Positions 36,499 through 45,984 of a stretch of DNA of 64,000 nt are shown here, piece by piece. Both the position numbers and the translations under genes were made by a program. Below the pieces are notes generated by a model. That model saw nothing but the letters and a program-made list of their open reading frames with translations. It did not search any database and was not told where the DNA came from. Position 1 is the first letter of the stretch. Each line of letters starts with the position of its first letter. This DNA is from Cernens ardua (lineage in GTDB: Bacteria > Pseudomonadota > Gammaproteobacteria > Pseudomonadales > Halomonadaceae): assembly GCF_051251085.1 (NCBI RefSeq), contig NZ_JBPCZH010000002.1, positions 372,001-436,000 of the forward strand. Direction: 5' to 3'.

Positions 36499-39216
36499 TT
36501 AAATTTTTTCCTCAAGAGGTGTGAGCGAGGCCATGGTGCGTGCTTCTACACCCAAATCATTCCAATAAGCAGGGTGGCAGCTGAAGATCAAAATCTGGTG
36601 ACGGCTTGATGCATCATAAAGAATGCGCTTCATTTGAGTCAGCCGTTCACTGTCAGCGTTCACCAGCGCATCGTCGAGAATCAGTAAAGTGGGGTGCCCC
36701 GAGGCTTTTAGAAGGTCGGCATAGGCCAAGCGGCTGATCACGCCCAGCTGTTCACGTGCGCCAAAACTTAGTTGTTCAATATCACCCGCACTTTCGCCCT
36801 GTCCTTGCAAACGTTTCAGTGCTTGTGGAATCAGCTGTTCGTTCAGTGTCAATTGAGCCTCTGGAAATAGTAAGCGCAGATAGTGGTTGATCTTCTCCAG
36901 AAGGGGGGCCTGCAATTGCTGAACCAGTTGTTGGCGCTTGCTTTGTAACTTGCCCAACAGAAGGTTGAGAGCGGCTTCCCTTCGCTTGAATTCTTCACAG
37001 CGTTGACTTGCTTGTGCCTGTTTGGGGGCCAGGTGCGCTACTTGTTCTTCAAGCCCTTGTGCTCCCAGATTTTCCAAGAGTGTTTCGAGCTTGATTTGCC
37101 GGTTTTTTCTGTCCTGTTGTGCTTGCAGAAAGTGTTGCAAACTTTGGTTCAAGCGTTGAACATCCTGCTCCAATAGAGAGGGGTTTACGTCTTTCAATTC
37201 TGTTTGCAGGGTAGCCAAATGTTTTTCATATGTTGTGATTTCGGCTTTCAATGAGACAGATGCTGTGCTTAATTCACGCTGTCTGGTCACGCGTTCTTCG
37301 GACGCCAGCTTTTGTTGCGCACGTTCCAGTTCCGCCTGAAGTATTTGCACGGTGGCGGTTGTCCCTTCTAGAGCGACCTGAGCCTGATGCAGTAACGTAT
37401 TTTTTTCATCCAGACGTGTTTTGAGGCTTGCTTCTTCCTGTTCCAACGTGTGAATGTCAGTCGCTGCGACCGGTAGTTGATTCGTAGTGTCGTCATTTCC
37501 GCTCGGGTTTGCCTTGTCGGATGTTTCGAAGTCAGAAGTATCAATGGCGGATAGCTGCTGTTGGAGTGTGTCAGCCTCATGTTGTAATTGAAGGTGCGTG
37601 GTTTTCAATGCATCGAGCCCTTCAGGTGCCTGTGCTTCCAACCGTGTTCGTGCATGAAAGGTCTCGCGTTCAAGCTCACGGTAGTCATCCAGTCGTTTTT
37701 TGGCGTCTTCCAGTGAGGTAACGCCCAATGTTTCAAGAAGAGTGCCTACCTGTGCTTCCTGTGCCTGTTTCTGATCCACCAACGAATCCAGGTCGCTGTT
37801 GCCTGGTGTTAGTGTAATTTCCCCAATATCAGGCAGCACTAGTGTTTCAGTGTCCAACAGTCGATATTGGCCAGCTCCTTCAATGGTGGTATTACCCAAC
37901 GTGAGCCTTTGCCCTTCATTAAGACGATACGTTAATAAAGGCGCCTTACTGTTAAGCTGTATGGTTAGATGAGTCAGCTGCTGCTGCGCAGATTCCAGCT
38001 GATTAACAGCATTGGCATCAATCGCTACCTTGTACAGTTTCGCTTCAAGTGCCTTTAACGCCTTTTGTGCTTTTTCAACGGTGGAAATCCGGTTTTCGAG
38101 CTGAGAGATTTGTTGTTTGGTCTGCGCCTGTTGCTGCCTGAGGCTCTGCCATCTTTCTTTATTACGTGCAGATACAAGCGAGTGACGCTGTTTTTTCAAA
38201 GCCTCTTTCAAGGATTGCACATGTTCTTCAAGTTTGATGCGTGCCGTATCCTGCGCTGTCAGTGTCGCCTGCTTTTCTTCCAACACCTGCTGACGTTGCT
38301 GTTGCTCCCGGACATCATTGTCATGGGCGAGTAATTGTTCGATGACTTCGCTATGCCGCTGCTTTCGTTGCGCCAATTGTTGGTGCTGTTCGTCAAGTTC
38401 CCTTTGCTGACGTTGTACATCAGCCAGTTTCGTTTCTGCTTCGTTGAGTTGCCGGGTCAGTTGGCCCTGCCGGTCTTCCTGCTCATCCGCACGAATGTCG
38501 TTGTGGAGACGTGCCAATTCATCCACGTAGGACTCATATGCAGTAATCTGTGCCTTAAGGGCGGCAATTTCATCGGTCAAGGATGCTTTTTCGCTTAACG
38601 CTTGAGCATATTCCCCTCGGGGTTTTCGGTTAGCCGGCGTTACTAATTCATTCCGCAGGTTTTCGACCTGCTGGATCAGCTGATCCCCACTGGAAGAGGA
38701 AACCTCGCCCACCATGGATTCCAACACGCTGCGGATTCTATCCGATGCATGGCTGACAGGGGCAGCGATGTCCTGTGCTTCCCCCTGTTGAATCCAAAGC
38801 AGGCCAGGGATACCTTGCTGTGCAGGTTTGCTGTTCCCTTTGGCAGCATAAGTAAAGCCAAGAAGGGACTCCAGCCGTTGTTCAGCATCATCACCCTCGT
38901 AGGTAGTACCATCGATCGTTAGCACACAGCGCTTTTTAGCCATGAAACTTTTTAACAGCCGGTACTGTTTTCCTTCATGTGTGAAGCGGATATCGACAGT
39001 TGGCGCCGTGTTGCCTTGCTGCCAGGGTTGCAGATATTCCAACTTGCTGGAGCGATAACGCTCGAAAAAAGCGCTACGTATGGCGGTTACCAGCGTACTC
39101 TTTCCTGCTTCATTCGGGCCGACAAAAAGATTCAGCCCGGGTGTCAGATGATCTACCGTGAACGTGTGGGAAAAGCGTTTGAATTCACTGAGGGTCAGCG
39201 ATTGTAATTCCATCAA
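36499..39216 (-). CDS. Rad50/SbcC-like ATPase of the YhaN type
   Basis: 905-residue SMC-like ATPase. Walker A GPNEAGKST is at 33-41, the ABC-type signature LSFGAREQLG near 815 and Walker B TLLILDDALVNAD near 845. Between them are Gln/Glu/Leu-rich coiled coils in two long arms (about 190-385 and 465-790). They are separated by a beta-rich insert at about 400-465 (LLTYRLNEGQRLTLGN onward). Only three cysteines are present and none form CxxC, so there is no Rad50 zinc hook. It overlaps the nuclease gene 39213-40358 by 4 bases; together they should form a DNA-end processing complex. YhaN/YhaO of Bacillus is the closest type I recognise. Confidence 0.85.
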   Translation of the reverse strand: MMELQSLTLSEFKRFSHTFTVDHLTPGLNLFVGPNEAGKSTLVTAIRSAFFERYRSSKLEYLQPWQQGNTAPTVDIRFTHEGKQYRLLKSFMAKKRCVLTIDGTTYEGDDAEQRLESLLGFTYAAKGNSKPAQQGIPGLLWIQQGEAQDIAAPVSHASDRIRSVLESMVGEVSSSSGDQLIQQVENLRNELVTPANRKPRGEYAQALSEKASLTDEIAALKAQITAYESYVDELARLHNDIRADEQEDRQGQLTRQLNEAETKLADVQRQQRELDEQHQQLAQRKQRHSEVIEQLLAHDNDVREQQQRQQVLEEKQATLTAQDTARIKLEEHVQSLKEALKKQRHSLVSARNKERWQSLRQQQAQTKQQISQLENRISTVEKAQKALKALEAKLYKVAIDANAVNQLESAQQQLTHLTIQLNSKAPLLTYRLNEGQRLTLGNTTIEGAGQYRLLDTETLVLPDIGEITLTPGNSDLDSLVDQKQAQEAQVGTLLETLGVTSLEDAKKRLDDYRELERETFHARTRLEAQAPEGLDALKTTHLQLQHEADTLQQQLSAIDTSDFETSDKANPSGNDDTTNQLPVAATDIHTLEQEEASLKTRLDEKNTLLHQAQVALEGTTATVQILQAELERAQQKLASEERVTRQRELSTASVSLKAEITTYEKHLATLQTELKDVNPSLLEQDVQRLNQSLQHFLQAQQDRKNRQIKLETLLENLGAQGLEEQVAHLAPKQAQASQRCEEFKRREAALNLLLGKLQSKRQQLVQQLQAPLLEKINHYLRLLFPEAQLTLNEQLIPQALKRLQGQGESAGDIEQLSFGAREQLGVISRLAYADLLKASGHPTLLILDDALVNADSERLTQMKRILYDASSRHQILIFSCHPAYWNDLGVEARTMASLTPLEEKI

Positions 39217-40358
39217 TGGTGCTCCTCGTGTTTGCCTTGCGCCAACAGGTCGGCAAGGATCACCAATGCATCTCTTGCAGTTTGGGGGTGTTCATCATTT
39301 TGGGGGGAAGAGGGGGGAACTTCCTGTTCTTCACGTAGCTCCTGAATAACTGCCCCAACATAACCATCGGCGGCCAGCTGTACGATGTCCTGCTCGCTGG
39401 GCATGATACGAAGTTCGTGCATGGAAACATCAAATGCACGAGCAACGCCTTGCGCTTGCCCAGTGGCCTGAGCGATACGTTGATAGGCTTCTATCGTTAC
39501 ACTGCCGGTCAGATTGAGATCCACTACGGCGTGAGCATCCAGCCCTTCCAACCAATGGAGTAATGCATCCATGTCGCTTTCAATATTGAGCGTGAAGGCA
39601 TGCGCAGTCCACTGGAACTGCCCCGATCTGAGTGGTGTAACAACGGGGATGGCGGTGGGAGAGGCCAATTCAACCAGTAATACCTGACCACTTTCATTGT
39701 TACGAAAACGATCCGGTTCAGGCGTACCCGAATACCAGGTGCGGTCGTTGATTTGCATCATGCCGTGCCAATCGCCCAGCGCCAAATATGAAAGGTGGGC
39801 CTTTTCTGCACGCTGGGGATCAATCGGGTTGGCGGCATCGATGTCACTATCCAATAGCCCCGTGACACTCCCATGAGCGACACCGACGCGATAAAAGCCG
39901 TCTGGTGTAGTGGCGTGATCAAACCAGGCTGTCAGATCCTGATAAGTATGGCGCTGCGTTAGCGGGGCTGGAAGAATGGATAGTTGAAGATCCTCGAAAT
40001 AAAGGGGCTCCGCCTGAGTACAGACAACAACATCCTCGGGAATGATGCCCATACGGTGTGCCTGTGTCCACACTGACTCTACCAGAGCCGCATCATGGTT
40101 ACCCGGGATCATAATCCATGGCCCATCAAAGGCCTTTAATGCATTGAAGAGACGACGCACAGTTTTGTCAGCCACTGTTTGAGCATCGAACACATCGCCA
40201 GCGACTACGACCGCATCCACGCTATGTTCACTCGCAAGGCGGGCGATGTTCTCGACACATTGAATGCGCGCTTCAGAAAGAAACAGGGCATCATCGGGAT
40301 CAAATTGCCCGAAAGGTTTGCCTATTTGCCAATCAGCGGTGTGTAGAATCTTCAGCAA
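39213..40358 (-). CDS. Mre11/SbcD-like nuclease of the YhaO type
   Basis: 381-residue calcineurin-like phosphoesterase. Metal motifs in order: HTADWQIG (4-11), AGDVFD (53-58), GNHD (86-89), VAHGS, and ALGDWHG. The first motif is DxQ where Mre11 and SbcD have DxH, a possible change at one metal. The C-terminal 60 residues include a helix (VQLAADGYVGAVIQELREEQ) that could bind the ATPase coiled coil. The stop overlaps the start of the ATPase gene (ATGA), indicating a coupled operon. Confidence 0.87.
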   Translation of the reverse strand: MLKILHTADWQIGKPFGQFDPDDALFLSEARIQCVENIARLASEHSVDAVVVAGDVFDAQTVADKTVRRLFNALKAFDGPWIMIPGNHDAALVESVWTQAHRMGIIPEDVVVCTQAEPLYFEDLQLSILPAPLTQRHTYQDLTAWFDHATTPDGFYRVGVAHGSVTGLLDSDIDAANPIDPQRAEKAHLSYLALGDWHGMMQINDRTWYSGTPEPDRFRNNESGQVLLVELASPTAIPVVTPLRSGQFQWTAHAFTLNIESDMDALLHWLEGLDAHAVVDLNLTGSVTIEAYQRIAQATGQAQGVARAFDVSMHELRIMPSEQDIVQLAADGYVGAVIQELREEQEVPPSSPQNDEHPQTARDALVILADLLAQGKHEEHH

Positions 40359-40501
40359 GAGGAGCTCCAGCAGGTTTTAATTTATGACTAGTTTACCGTG
40401 TCATACTCCTTTTTGGAGGAGATAAACCGGCCTTTTTATCCCTGCTTTATGACCTCGACAAATATACTCGTCCTATTGTCTGTTTTCGAAACGGGTTACA
40501 C

Positions 40502-40517
40502 GATGGTTGAAACCATC
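40502..40517. repeat. Short perfect palindrome upstream of the nuclease operon
   Basis: GATGGTT-GA-AACCATC, 7-bp arms, 145 bases before the nuclease start codon. It could be an operator, or the seed of the GGTGGTTGAAATAA repeats beside it, which share GGTTGAAA. Confidence 0.45.
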
Positions 40518-40530
40518 ATCGTAAGCGTTG

Positions 40531-40586
40531 TGCTGGTGGTTGAAATAATGTGCTGGTGGTTGAAATAAGCAGGTGGTTGAAATAAA
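40531..40586. repeat. 20-bp tandem repeat, nearly 3 copies
   Basis: TGCTGGTGGTTGAAATAATG (40531-40550), TGCTGGTGGTTGAAATAAGC (40551-40570), then a shortened AGGTGGTTGAAATAA from 40571. It lies between the Mre11-like nuclease gene and the GNAT gene. Confidence 0.88.
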
Positions 40587-40625
40587 TAGCAGGGAATACG
40601 TAACTTCCCGGAAACGTAGTGGCAG

Positions 40626-41261
40626 TCACATCAATGTCGTAATGTCCTGCCAACCATAAGCGCAATCGATCAGGGTAATATCGCCCCGCTGATCTTCTTT
40701 TTTGAGCACGTTTTCGCCTCCCAGACTTTCGTAAAAATCCCGAGCCTTACGATTGCTATCCAGCACCCAGAGCGCCGCACGGCGTGTTCCCTGAGCGTGC
40801 AGACTTTCCGCCATCCGGGCCATGAGCCCTCGACCAAACCCCAGTTTCTGGTAAGCACGAAGAATATATATGGCTTGAAATTCACCTTCATATCCTGACT
40901 CAAGCAGCGTTTGATCCCGCTGAGGGCTACAGCAGGCAAATCCCACTATCAGCCTATGGGCTTCGCGGATGAACTCTGCCACGAAAACGTGCATACCCGT
41001 TAAAAGAAGTGGCATCTCCGTGGAGGGTGTGGGCTGGGAATCAGTTGTCGGTTGCGAGCTCAAAACCCGATGCCAGAATGTTTCCCGCTTTTTGAAACTG
41101 AGTTTGTCCAGCATCGCCTGGGGTAATATCTCGGTATAGGTTTCACGCCAAGAGGCGACGTGAATTAACGCAATGGCATGGGCGTCTTCCACAGTGGCCG
41201 GGCGGATGAGGAGCTCGTGCGCATCGAAATGAGGCTTGGTCGTTTTATTTTGAGGGGCCAT
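40626..41261 (-). CDS. GNAT-family N-acetyltransferase
   Basis: 211 residues from the ATG at 41261 (MAPQNKTTKPH), preceded by GGGAG at about 10 bases; a TTG at 41321 is an alternative. The N-terminal strand LLIRPATVEDAHAIALIHVASWRETYTEILP is typical of GNATs of the YkkB/YitI type. The acetyl-CoA loop is YQKLGFGRGLMARM and is followed by NRKARDFYESLGG. An insert of about 20 residues (SSQPTTDSQPTPSTE) lies between. Substrate unknown. Confidence 0.88.
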   Translation of the reverse strand: MAPQNKTTKPHFDAHELLIRPATVEDAHAIALIHVASWRETYTEILPQAMLDKLSFKKRETFWHRVLSSQPTTDSQPTPSTEMPLLLTGMHVFVAEFIREAHRLIVGFACCSPQRDQTLLESGYEGEFQAIYILRAYQKLGFGRGLMARMAESLHAQGTRRAALWVLDSNRKARDFYESLGGENVLKKEDQRGDITLIDCAYGWQDITTLM

Positions 41262-41314
41262 CGAAGGTGATCTCCCTTGTTTCCCTACGAATATGATTTT
41301 TATGTAAAAAAAGC

Positions 41315-41343
41315 TTGCCAAGTGCCAATATTATATGAATAAT
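41315..41343 (+). promoter_or_regulatory. Promoter of tRNA-Glu copy 3
   Basis: -35 TTGCCA (41315-41320), 17-bp spacer, -10 AATAAT (41338-41343), GC-rich discriminator ACGCCGCG. The tRNA begins 40 bases after the -10. Confidence 0.75.
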
Positions 41344-41382
41344 ACGCCGCGTTGTTGAGCGACACAGCTCAGCGGCTTATGC

Positions 41383-41458
41383 GTCCCATTCGTCTAGTGG
41401 TCTAGGACACCGCCCTTTCACGGCGGTAACAGGGGTTCGAACCCCCTATGGGACGCCA
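41383..41458 (+). tRNA. tRNA-Glu (TTC), copy 3
   Basis: 76 bases with encoded CCA, anticodon TTC, identical to copy 2. No tRNA-Gly follows this copy. Confidence 0.98.
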
Positions 41459-42315
41459 CTCAATTTTTCCATGTCCTGTATAGATTATTCAATCTATCGC
41501 CATCCCTACACAGCCAGATTCCTCAATCATAGCGCCTCCGTTTTGCATCATCCCTGTTTTTTCTACATCCGCCGTTTGTTTGTCATGGCCTGTCTTTAGC
41601 GAAAGCAATTAATTCAATACGTTCTTCATACTGCTGATCTTTTTTGCCTAACCGCTCCATCTTGCGTCTTCCATCATGCTATCAACAGCAATGCGTGTAC
41701 AAGCTTTACTCAGGTGGAAAGGGCATTATCCCAATCCCGTTATGTTGTTCGCATGGTAGCGGCAGACTATGGAACCATCAGTACATGGAAGCGTCATTAC
41801 AGAGTCGTGTAAGAGTGTAAATTCCATGAGGTACAGAAGATGGGTGAATGGCTTATAAAGAAAAATAGCAAAGTGAGGGGACAGGGAGAAACGTGCCAGC
41901 CTTCCAAGCGCCTGTATCGCTCATGAGGCTGTGTTTACAAGTCCATGCAAGGTTTATATCAATATTCATTAAGCGTATATACGATATTTGCGTTAAAATA
42001 GTGCCCTTTTCCCGTGGCGGTATCTTCAGGCGGTCCCTTTTTATACTGCCTTATGTACGTGTTTTTGAAACCTTGTGTGAAAGGCACGTCAGTTGAAGAT
42101 TTTTACCGGTTTTCCCATGGCAACTATTGTCGTATCCACGCGCTTTGTTATAGGCGTACCACACACCCTTACGCGTGCTGATGTGTGGCGACGAAGAAAG
42201 TTATCCATCGGCAATGCCGCGATACGCTTACCCTCGGGTTTATATCTTTTGATGAGGCGCCTTACTCGGTATGAGCGTGTTTCATTCACATCATCGTTTA
42301 TGACAGGAGCCGATA
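41459..42315. other. Long gap after tRNA-Glu copy 3
   Basis: 857 bases up to the ABC transporter. Open frames at 41893-42096 and 42093-42392 show no family features; the second runs into the ABC gene. No integrase fragment or att-like repeat of the tRNA 3' end was seen. Confidence 0.55.
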
Positions 42316-43260
42316 ATGGCAGAAGAAGCCCTCTCCATTCGAGGCCTGACCAAGGTTTACGCCAATCAGCATACTGCCTTGAAGGGAATTGATCTGGATG
42401 TCGCCGCAGGCGACTTCTTTGCCTTGCTGGGCCCTAACGGGGCAGGCAAGTCGACGACCCTGGGGATTGTTTCTTCCATGGTCAACAAGACGAGTGGCAC
42501 CGTCAAAATCTTTGGCATTGATATCGACAAGGATTTCTCCAGGGCGAAGTATGCCCTCGGCGTAGTGCCGCAGGAATTCAATTTCAATCCCTTTGAAACG
42601 GTTGAAAATATCGTGCTGGCGCAAGCCGGTTTTTACGGTATCCCGCGGCGCCAGGCATATCCTCGTGCGCAGCAATTGCTTGAAGATCTGGGCCTGGGAG
42701 ACAAGCGCCAGCAACAGGCCAGAACGTTATCCGGCGGTATGAAACGCCGCCTGATGATTGCGCGGGCGCTGATTCATAAGCCGCGCCTGCTGATTCTTGA
42801 CGAACCAACTGCCGGTGTCGATATCGAACTTCGCCGCAGTATGTGGGAATACATGGAGCGTATTAATGCGGAGGAGGGAACGACTATCATCCTCACGACG
42901 CACTATTTGGAAGAGGCTGAGGCGTTGTGCCGCAACATCGCCATCATTGATCAGGGGGAGATCGTCAAGCACTCCAGTATGCAGGATCTCCTTGGGGAGC
43001 TGGATGTTGAAAGCCTGATCCTCGACTTGAACGAACCACTGGAGGGGGTACCCGACATCCCCGGTTTTGCCGTCGAGAAAATGGAAAACGACAACCAGTT
43101 GGCACTCTCCGTGAAGCGTGGACAGCACATCAATGATGCGTTTGATGCGCTTTCACAGCAGGGGATCAAGGTCAACTCCATGCGTAATCGTAGTAACCGG
43201 TTGGAAGAACTCTTTGTTTCGCTGGTTGACCACAAGCATTCACAAGGGGGAATCCGTTAA
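42316..43260 (+). CDS. yadG: ABC transporter ATP-binding protein, YadG type
   Basis: 314-residue ATPase of an ABC-2 type exporter. Walker A GPNGAGKS is at 39-46, Q-loop VPQEF, signature LSGGM at 138-142, Walker B LLILDEP at 158-164 and H-switch TTHYLEEAE. AGGAG stands upstream of the ATG. The permease gene begins immediately after the stop. Substrate unknown in the family; the arrangement yadG-yadH-queF appears in Pseudomonas. Confidence 0.93.
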   Translation: MAEEALSIRGLTKVYANQHTALKGIDLDVAAGDFFALLGPNGAGKSTTLGIVSSMVNKTSGTVKIFGIDIDKDFSRAKYALGVVPQEFNFNPFETVENIVLAQAGFYGIPRRQAYPRAQQLLEDLGLGDKRQQQARTLSGGMKRRLMIARALIHKPRLLILDEPTAGVDIELRRSMWEYMERINAEEGTTIILTTHYLEEAEALCRNIAIIDQGEIVKHSSMQDLLGELDVESLILDLNEPLEGVPDIPGFAVEKMENDNQLALSVKRGQHINDAFDALSQQGIKVNSMRNRSNRLEELFVSLVDHKHSQGGIR

Positions 43261-44034
43261 ATGTCAGCGCAACAAATCTTCACGGCCTTTTGGACTATTC
43301 TGGCGCGCGAGATACGTCGGTTTACCCGTATCTGGCCGCAAACGCTCTTGCCGCCTTCCATTACGATGGCCATGTACTTCCTGATTTTCGGCAATCTGGT
43401 CGGGTCTCGTATCGGGACAATGGATGGGTTTCCCTATATCGACTATATCGTGCCCGGGCTGATCATGATGTCGGTGATCACCAATAGCTACTCCAACGTG
43501 GCATCCTCGTTTTTCGGTACCAAGTTCCAACGATCCATTGAAGAGTTGATTGTCTCCCCAATGCCCAACTGGGTCATTCTACTGGGCTACGTGGCAGGGG
43601 GCTCGGCTCGTGGTCTGTTGGTCGGGTTGATCGTGACCTGTGTGTCACTGTTTTTTACACACCTGCCTATCATGCATCCCTTGCTGACCATTCTGGTCGT
43701 GGTGCTGACAGCGCTCTTGTTTTCAACCGGCGGCTTTATCAATGCATTGCTGGGGAACAAGTTTGATGATATCTCCATTGTGCCAGTTTTTGTGTTGACG
43801 CCACTGACGTATTTGGGAGGGGTGTTCTATTCCATTCATACGCTACCGGTCTTTTGGCAGCATGTTTCAAAACTCAATCCGATTCTTTATATGGTGAATA
43901 CGTTCCGTTATGGCATTTTGGGAACCTCGGATATCGCGGTAGGCTGGGCACTCTTGGCTATTGTTGTGTTTAACGTTGTACTCTTCGCCATTACGTTGAG
44001 AATGCTGAATCGAGGCAAGGGGATTCGTCACTAA
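43261..44034 (+). CDS. yadH: ABC-2 type permease, YadH type
   Basis: 257 residues with six hydrophobic segments (about 25-45, 58-80, 105-130, 138-160, 172-190 and 225-248). The ABC-2 signature LTPLTYLGGVFYSIHTLP precedes the last pair. It starts with no gap after yadG and shares one base with the queF start (TAATG), so the three genes are one operon. Confidence 0.93.
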   Translation: MSAQQIFTAFWTILAREIRRFTRIWPQTLLPPSITMAMYFLIFGNLVGSRIGTMDGFPYIDYIVPGLIMMSVITNSYSNVASSFFGTKFQRSIEELIVSPMPNWVILLGYVAGGSARGLLVGLIVTCVSLFFTHLPIMHPLLTILVVVLTALLFSTGGFINALLGNKFDDISIVPVFVLTPLTYLGGVFYSIHTLPVFWQHVSKLNPILYMVNTFRYGILGTSDIAVGWALLAIVVFNVVLFAITLRMLNRGKGIRH

Positions 44035-44903
44035 TGAGTGAACATTCTGAAACACCTGAAAACACGGGGAAACTGCTGGATGAAGCGCCTTTGGGGCATA
44101 CCTCTGCTTACCCTTCCCACTATGATGCCGGGCTGCTTTTTCCTATCCCCAGAAGTAGTAATAGGGCATCGTTAGGTCTTGCAGAGGGGGAGGAACTTCC
44201 CTTTGTCGGGCTGGACTTGTGGCAGGCTTTTGAGGTTTCCTGGCTTGATATGAAGGGCAAGCCCATCGTTCGTTTGGCGCGTTTTGCCATTCCTGCAAAT
44301 TCGGAAAATCTGATTGAGTCCAAGTCATTCAAGTTGTATCTGAATGGCTATAACCAGACGCGTTTCCATAGCGAAGGTGATGTACAGGAACGCCTTGAGT
44401 GGGATCTGACCGATGCTACCGGTGCCGAGGTGGTCGTCACATTATACAAACTTGGGGATAAGGCTTTTTCAGTACAGGAAGTGGAAGGTACCTGTATTGA
44501 TGACCTTCCTGTTGAGATCAGCGAATATGAACCAGATGCTGACTTACTAGGCTGTGATGCTGCGCAGATTGTTGAAGAGAATCTGTGTTCACATCTTCTG
44601 AAATCCAATTGTCCTGTGACTGGGCAGCCGGATTGGGGGAGTGTGGAGATTTTTTATCGCGGGCCACGCCTTTCACGGGAAGGGTTACTCAAGTACATTG
44701 TGTCCTACCGCGGGCATCAGGATTTTCATGAGCATTGTGTTGAACGGATCTATCAGGATCTGTACGCCTGCCTCAAGCCGGATTATTTAGCTGTGATGGC
44801 CCGTTATACACGGCGTGGTGGGTTGGATATCAACCCTTGCAGAGCCAGTAGTTTTGATGCATTGAATCCAAAATGGCTGGAAGGTAGAACCAGTCGTCAG
44901 TAA
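44034..44903 (+). CDS. queF: NADPH-dependent 7-cyano-7-deazaguanine reductase QueF
   Basis: Reduces preQ0 to preQ1 in queuosine synthesis. It has 289 residues, the long bimodular form (E. coli 282). The catalytic cysteine is C193 in SNCPVTGQPDWG with D200 as acid. The NADPH motif ESKSFKLYLN is at 95-104. The C-terminal half has GLLKYIVSYRGHQDFHEHCVERI and RYTRRGGLDINPCRA. It lies in an operon with the YadGH exporter. Confidence 0.97.
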   Translation: MSEHSETPENTGKLLDEAPLGHTSAYPSHYDAGLLFPIPRSSNRASLGLAEGEELPFVGLDLWQAFEVSWLDMKGKPIVRLARFAIPANSENLIESKSFKLYLNGYNQTRFHSEGDVQERLEWDLTDATGAEVVVTLYKLGDKAFSVQEVEGTCIDDLPVEISEYEPDADLLGCDAAQIVEENLCSHLLKSNCPVTGQPDWGSVEIFYRGPRLSREGLLKYIVSYRGHQDFHEHCVERIYQDLYACLKPDYLAVMARYTRRGGLDINPCRASSFDALNPKWLEGRTSRQ

Positions 44904-45204
44904 ATCGTAACAATGACTCACCTCGTCGTGATCATTACTCAGCTTTTTACGTTCGAAGCTGGGAACGATTACATGGCACCGATCCAGTATTGTGTGGGGA
45001 TACGAGTGCAAGGAGGCTCAGATGTCCGCATGACGTGTTTTATTGATGTATGGTCTTTGAAAAACACGATGACGAGGGTGGTGAGCGTATCGGTACGACG
45101 AACAAAGAGTGATTGCTTGTCAGCAGTTGCCTTTCTCACGAAATGCCATTCACGATAAATCCAGGCCAACCTACAAATCACTCGAGCAATGGAGAGTCAG
45201 ATTG
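44904..45204. other. Gap between queF and the nitroreductase
   Basis: 301 bases with no supported gene or terminator. Confidence 0.45.
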
Positions 45205-45765
45205 ATGGATACAACGACGCTGTTACTTGAACGGCGCTCACATGGAAAGGTCAGCGGCCCTGAACCGACCCGCGAGCAGCTTGATCTGATGTATCGGGCA
45301 GCTCTGCGAGCTCCGGATCACAAATCGCTGGCGCCTTTTCGCTTTGTAGAATTGAAGGGAAAAGGGCGCGAGCGGTTGGGTGAACTTTGTATTCAGGCGG
45401 AAAAATCGCGCAAACCTGAATCGAGTGAAGAACATCTTCAATCCATCCGGGATAAATGTTTGCGTGCGCCAGTCATCATTGCGGTGATCGCCAAAGTGCA
45501 GGATAACCCGAAAGTGCCCCGGGTCGAGCAGGTGGTGACGGCCGGATGCGCAGCGCAGGCGATGCTCTATGCTGCCTACGCTGAAGGGTTGGGCGCCATG
45601 TGGCGTACCGGTGATTTTGCCTACCATCCAACGGTGCGGGAAGCCTTTGGTCTTACCCCCATGGATGAGCTGGTGGGCTTTCTCTATATCGGGCAGAAAG
45701 TAGGTGAAGATAAACCTGTGCATCCATTGGACCCTGCTGACTTTGTTGATCACTGGGACTCGTAA
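45205..45765 (+). CDS. Nitroreductase family protein, YdjA type
   Basis: 186-residue FMN flavoprotein (E. coli YdjA 183). The ATG at 45205 has GGAGAG eight bases upstream. Landmarks: LLERRSHGKVSGPEPTREQL (FMN-phosphate RRS), ALRAPDHKSLAPFRFV, GCAAQAMLYAAYAEGLGAMWRTGDFA and FLYIGQKV. The family reduces nitro compounds or quinones with NADPH; the physiological substrate is unknown. Confidence 0.92.
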   Translation: MDTTTLLLERRSHGKVSGPEPTREQLDLMYRAALRAPDHKSLAPFRFVELKGKGRERLGELCIQAEKSRKPESSEEHLQSIRDKCLRAPVIIAVIAKVQDNPKVPRVEQVVTAGCAAQAMLYAAYAEGLGAMWRTGDFAYHPTVREAFGLTPMDELVGFLYIGQKVGEDKPVHPLDPADFVDHWDS

Positions 45766-45823
45766 TGCGCTCTCGCCGTTCAGTATCCCGAATAAATTTT
45801 AGTCGCTAAAACGTTGAAAAAGC

Positions 45824-45852
45824 TTGCAAACGGCGCGTTCGCAGGATAAAGT
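45824..45852 (+). promoter_or_regulatory. Promoter of tRNA-Ser
   Basis: -35 TTGCAA (45824-45829), 17-bp spacer, -10 TAAAGT (45847-45852), GC-rich discriminator ATGCGCCG. Confidence 0.75.
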
Positions 45853-45886
45853 ATGCGCCGTTCAATTGGCCCACGGGCCAAGAGCA

Positions 45887-45974
45887 GGAGAGGTGTCCGA
45901 GTGGTCGAAGGAGCACGCCTGGAAAGTGTGTAAGTCGCAAGGCTTCGAGGGTTCGAATCCCTCCCTCTCCGCCA
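45887..45974 (+). tRNA. tRNA-Ser (GGA)
   Basis: 88 bases including CCA; anticodon loop CTGGAAA gives GGA. The long variable arm of class II tRNAs is present. Confidence 0.97.
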
Positions 45975-45984
45975 CTTAATTCAG

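Noticed and set aside
42093..42392. Open frame upstream of yadG
   Set aside because: Extends into yadG in another frame and shows no family features.
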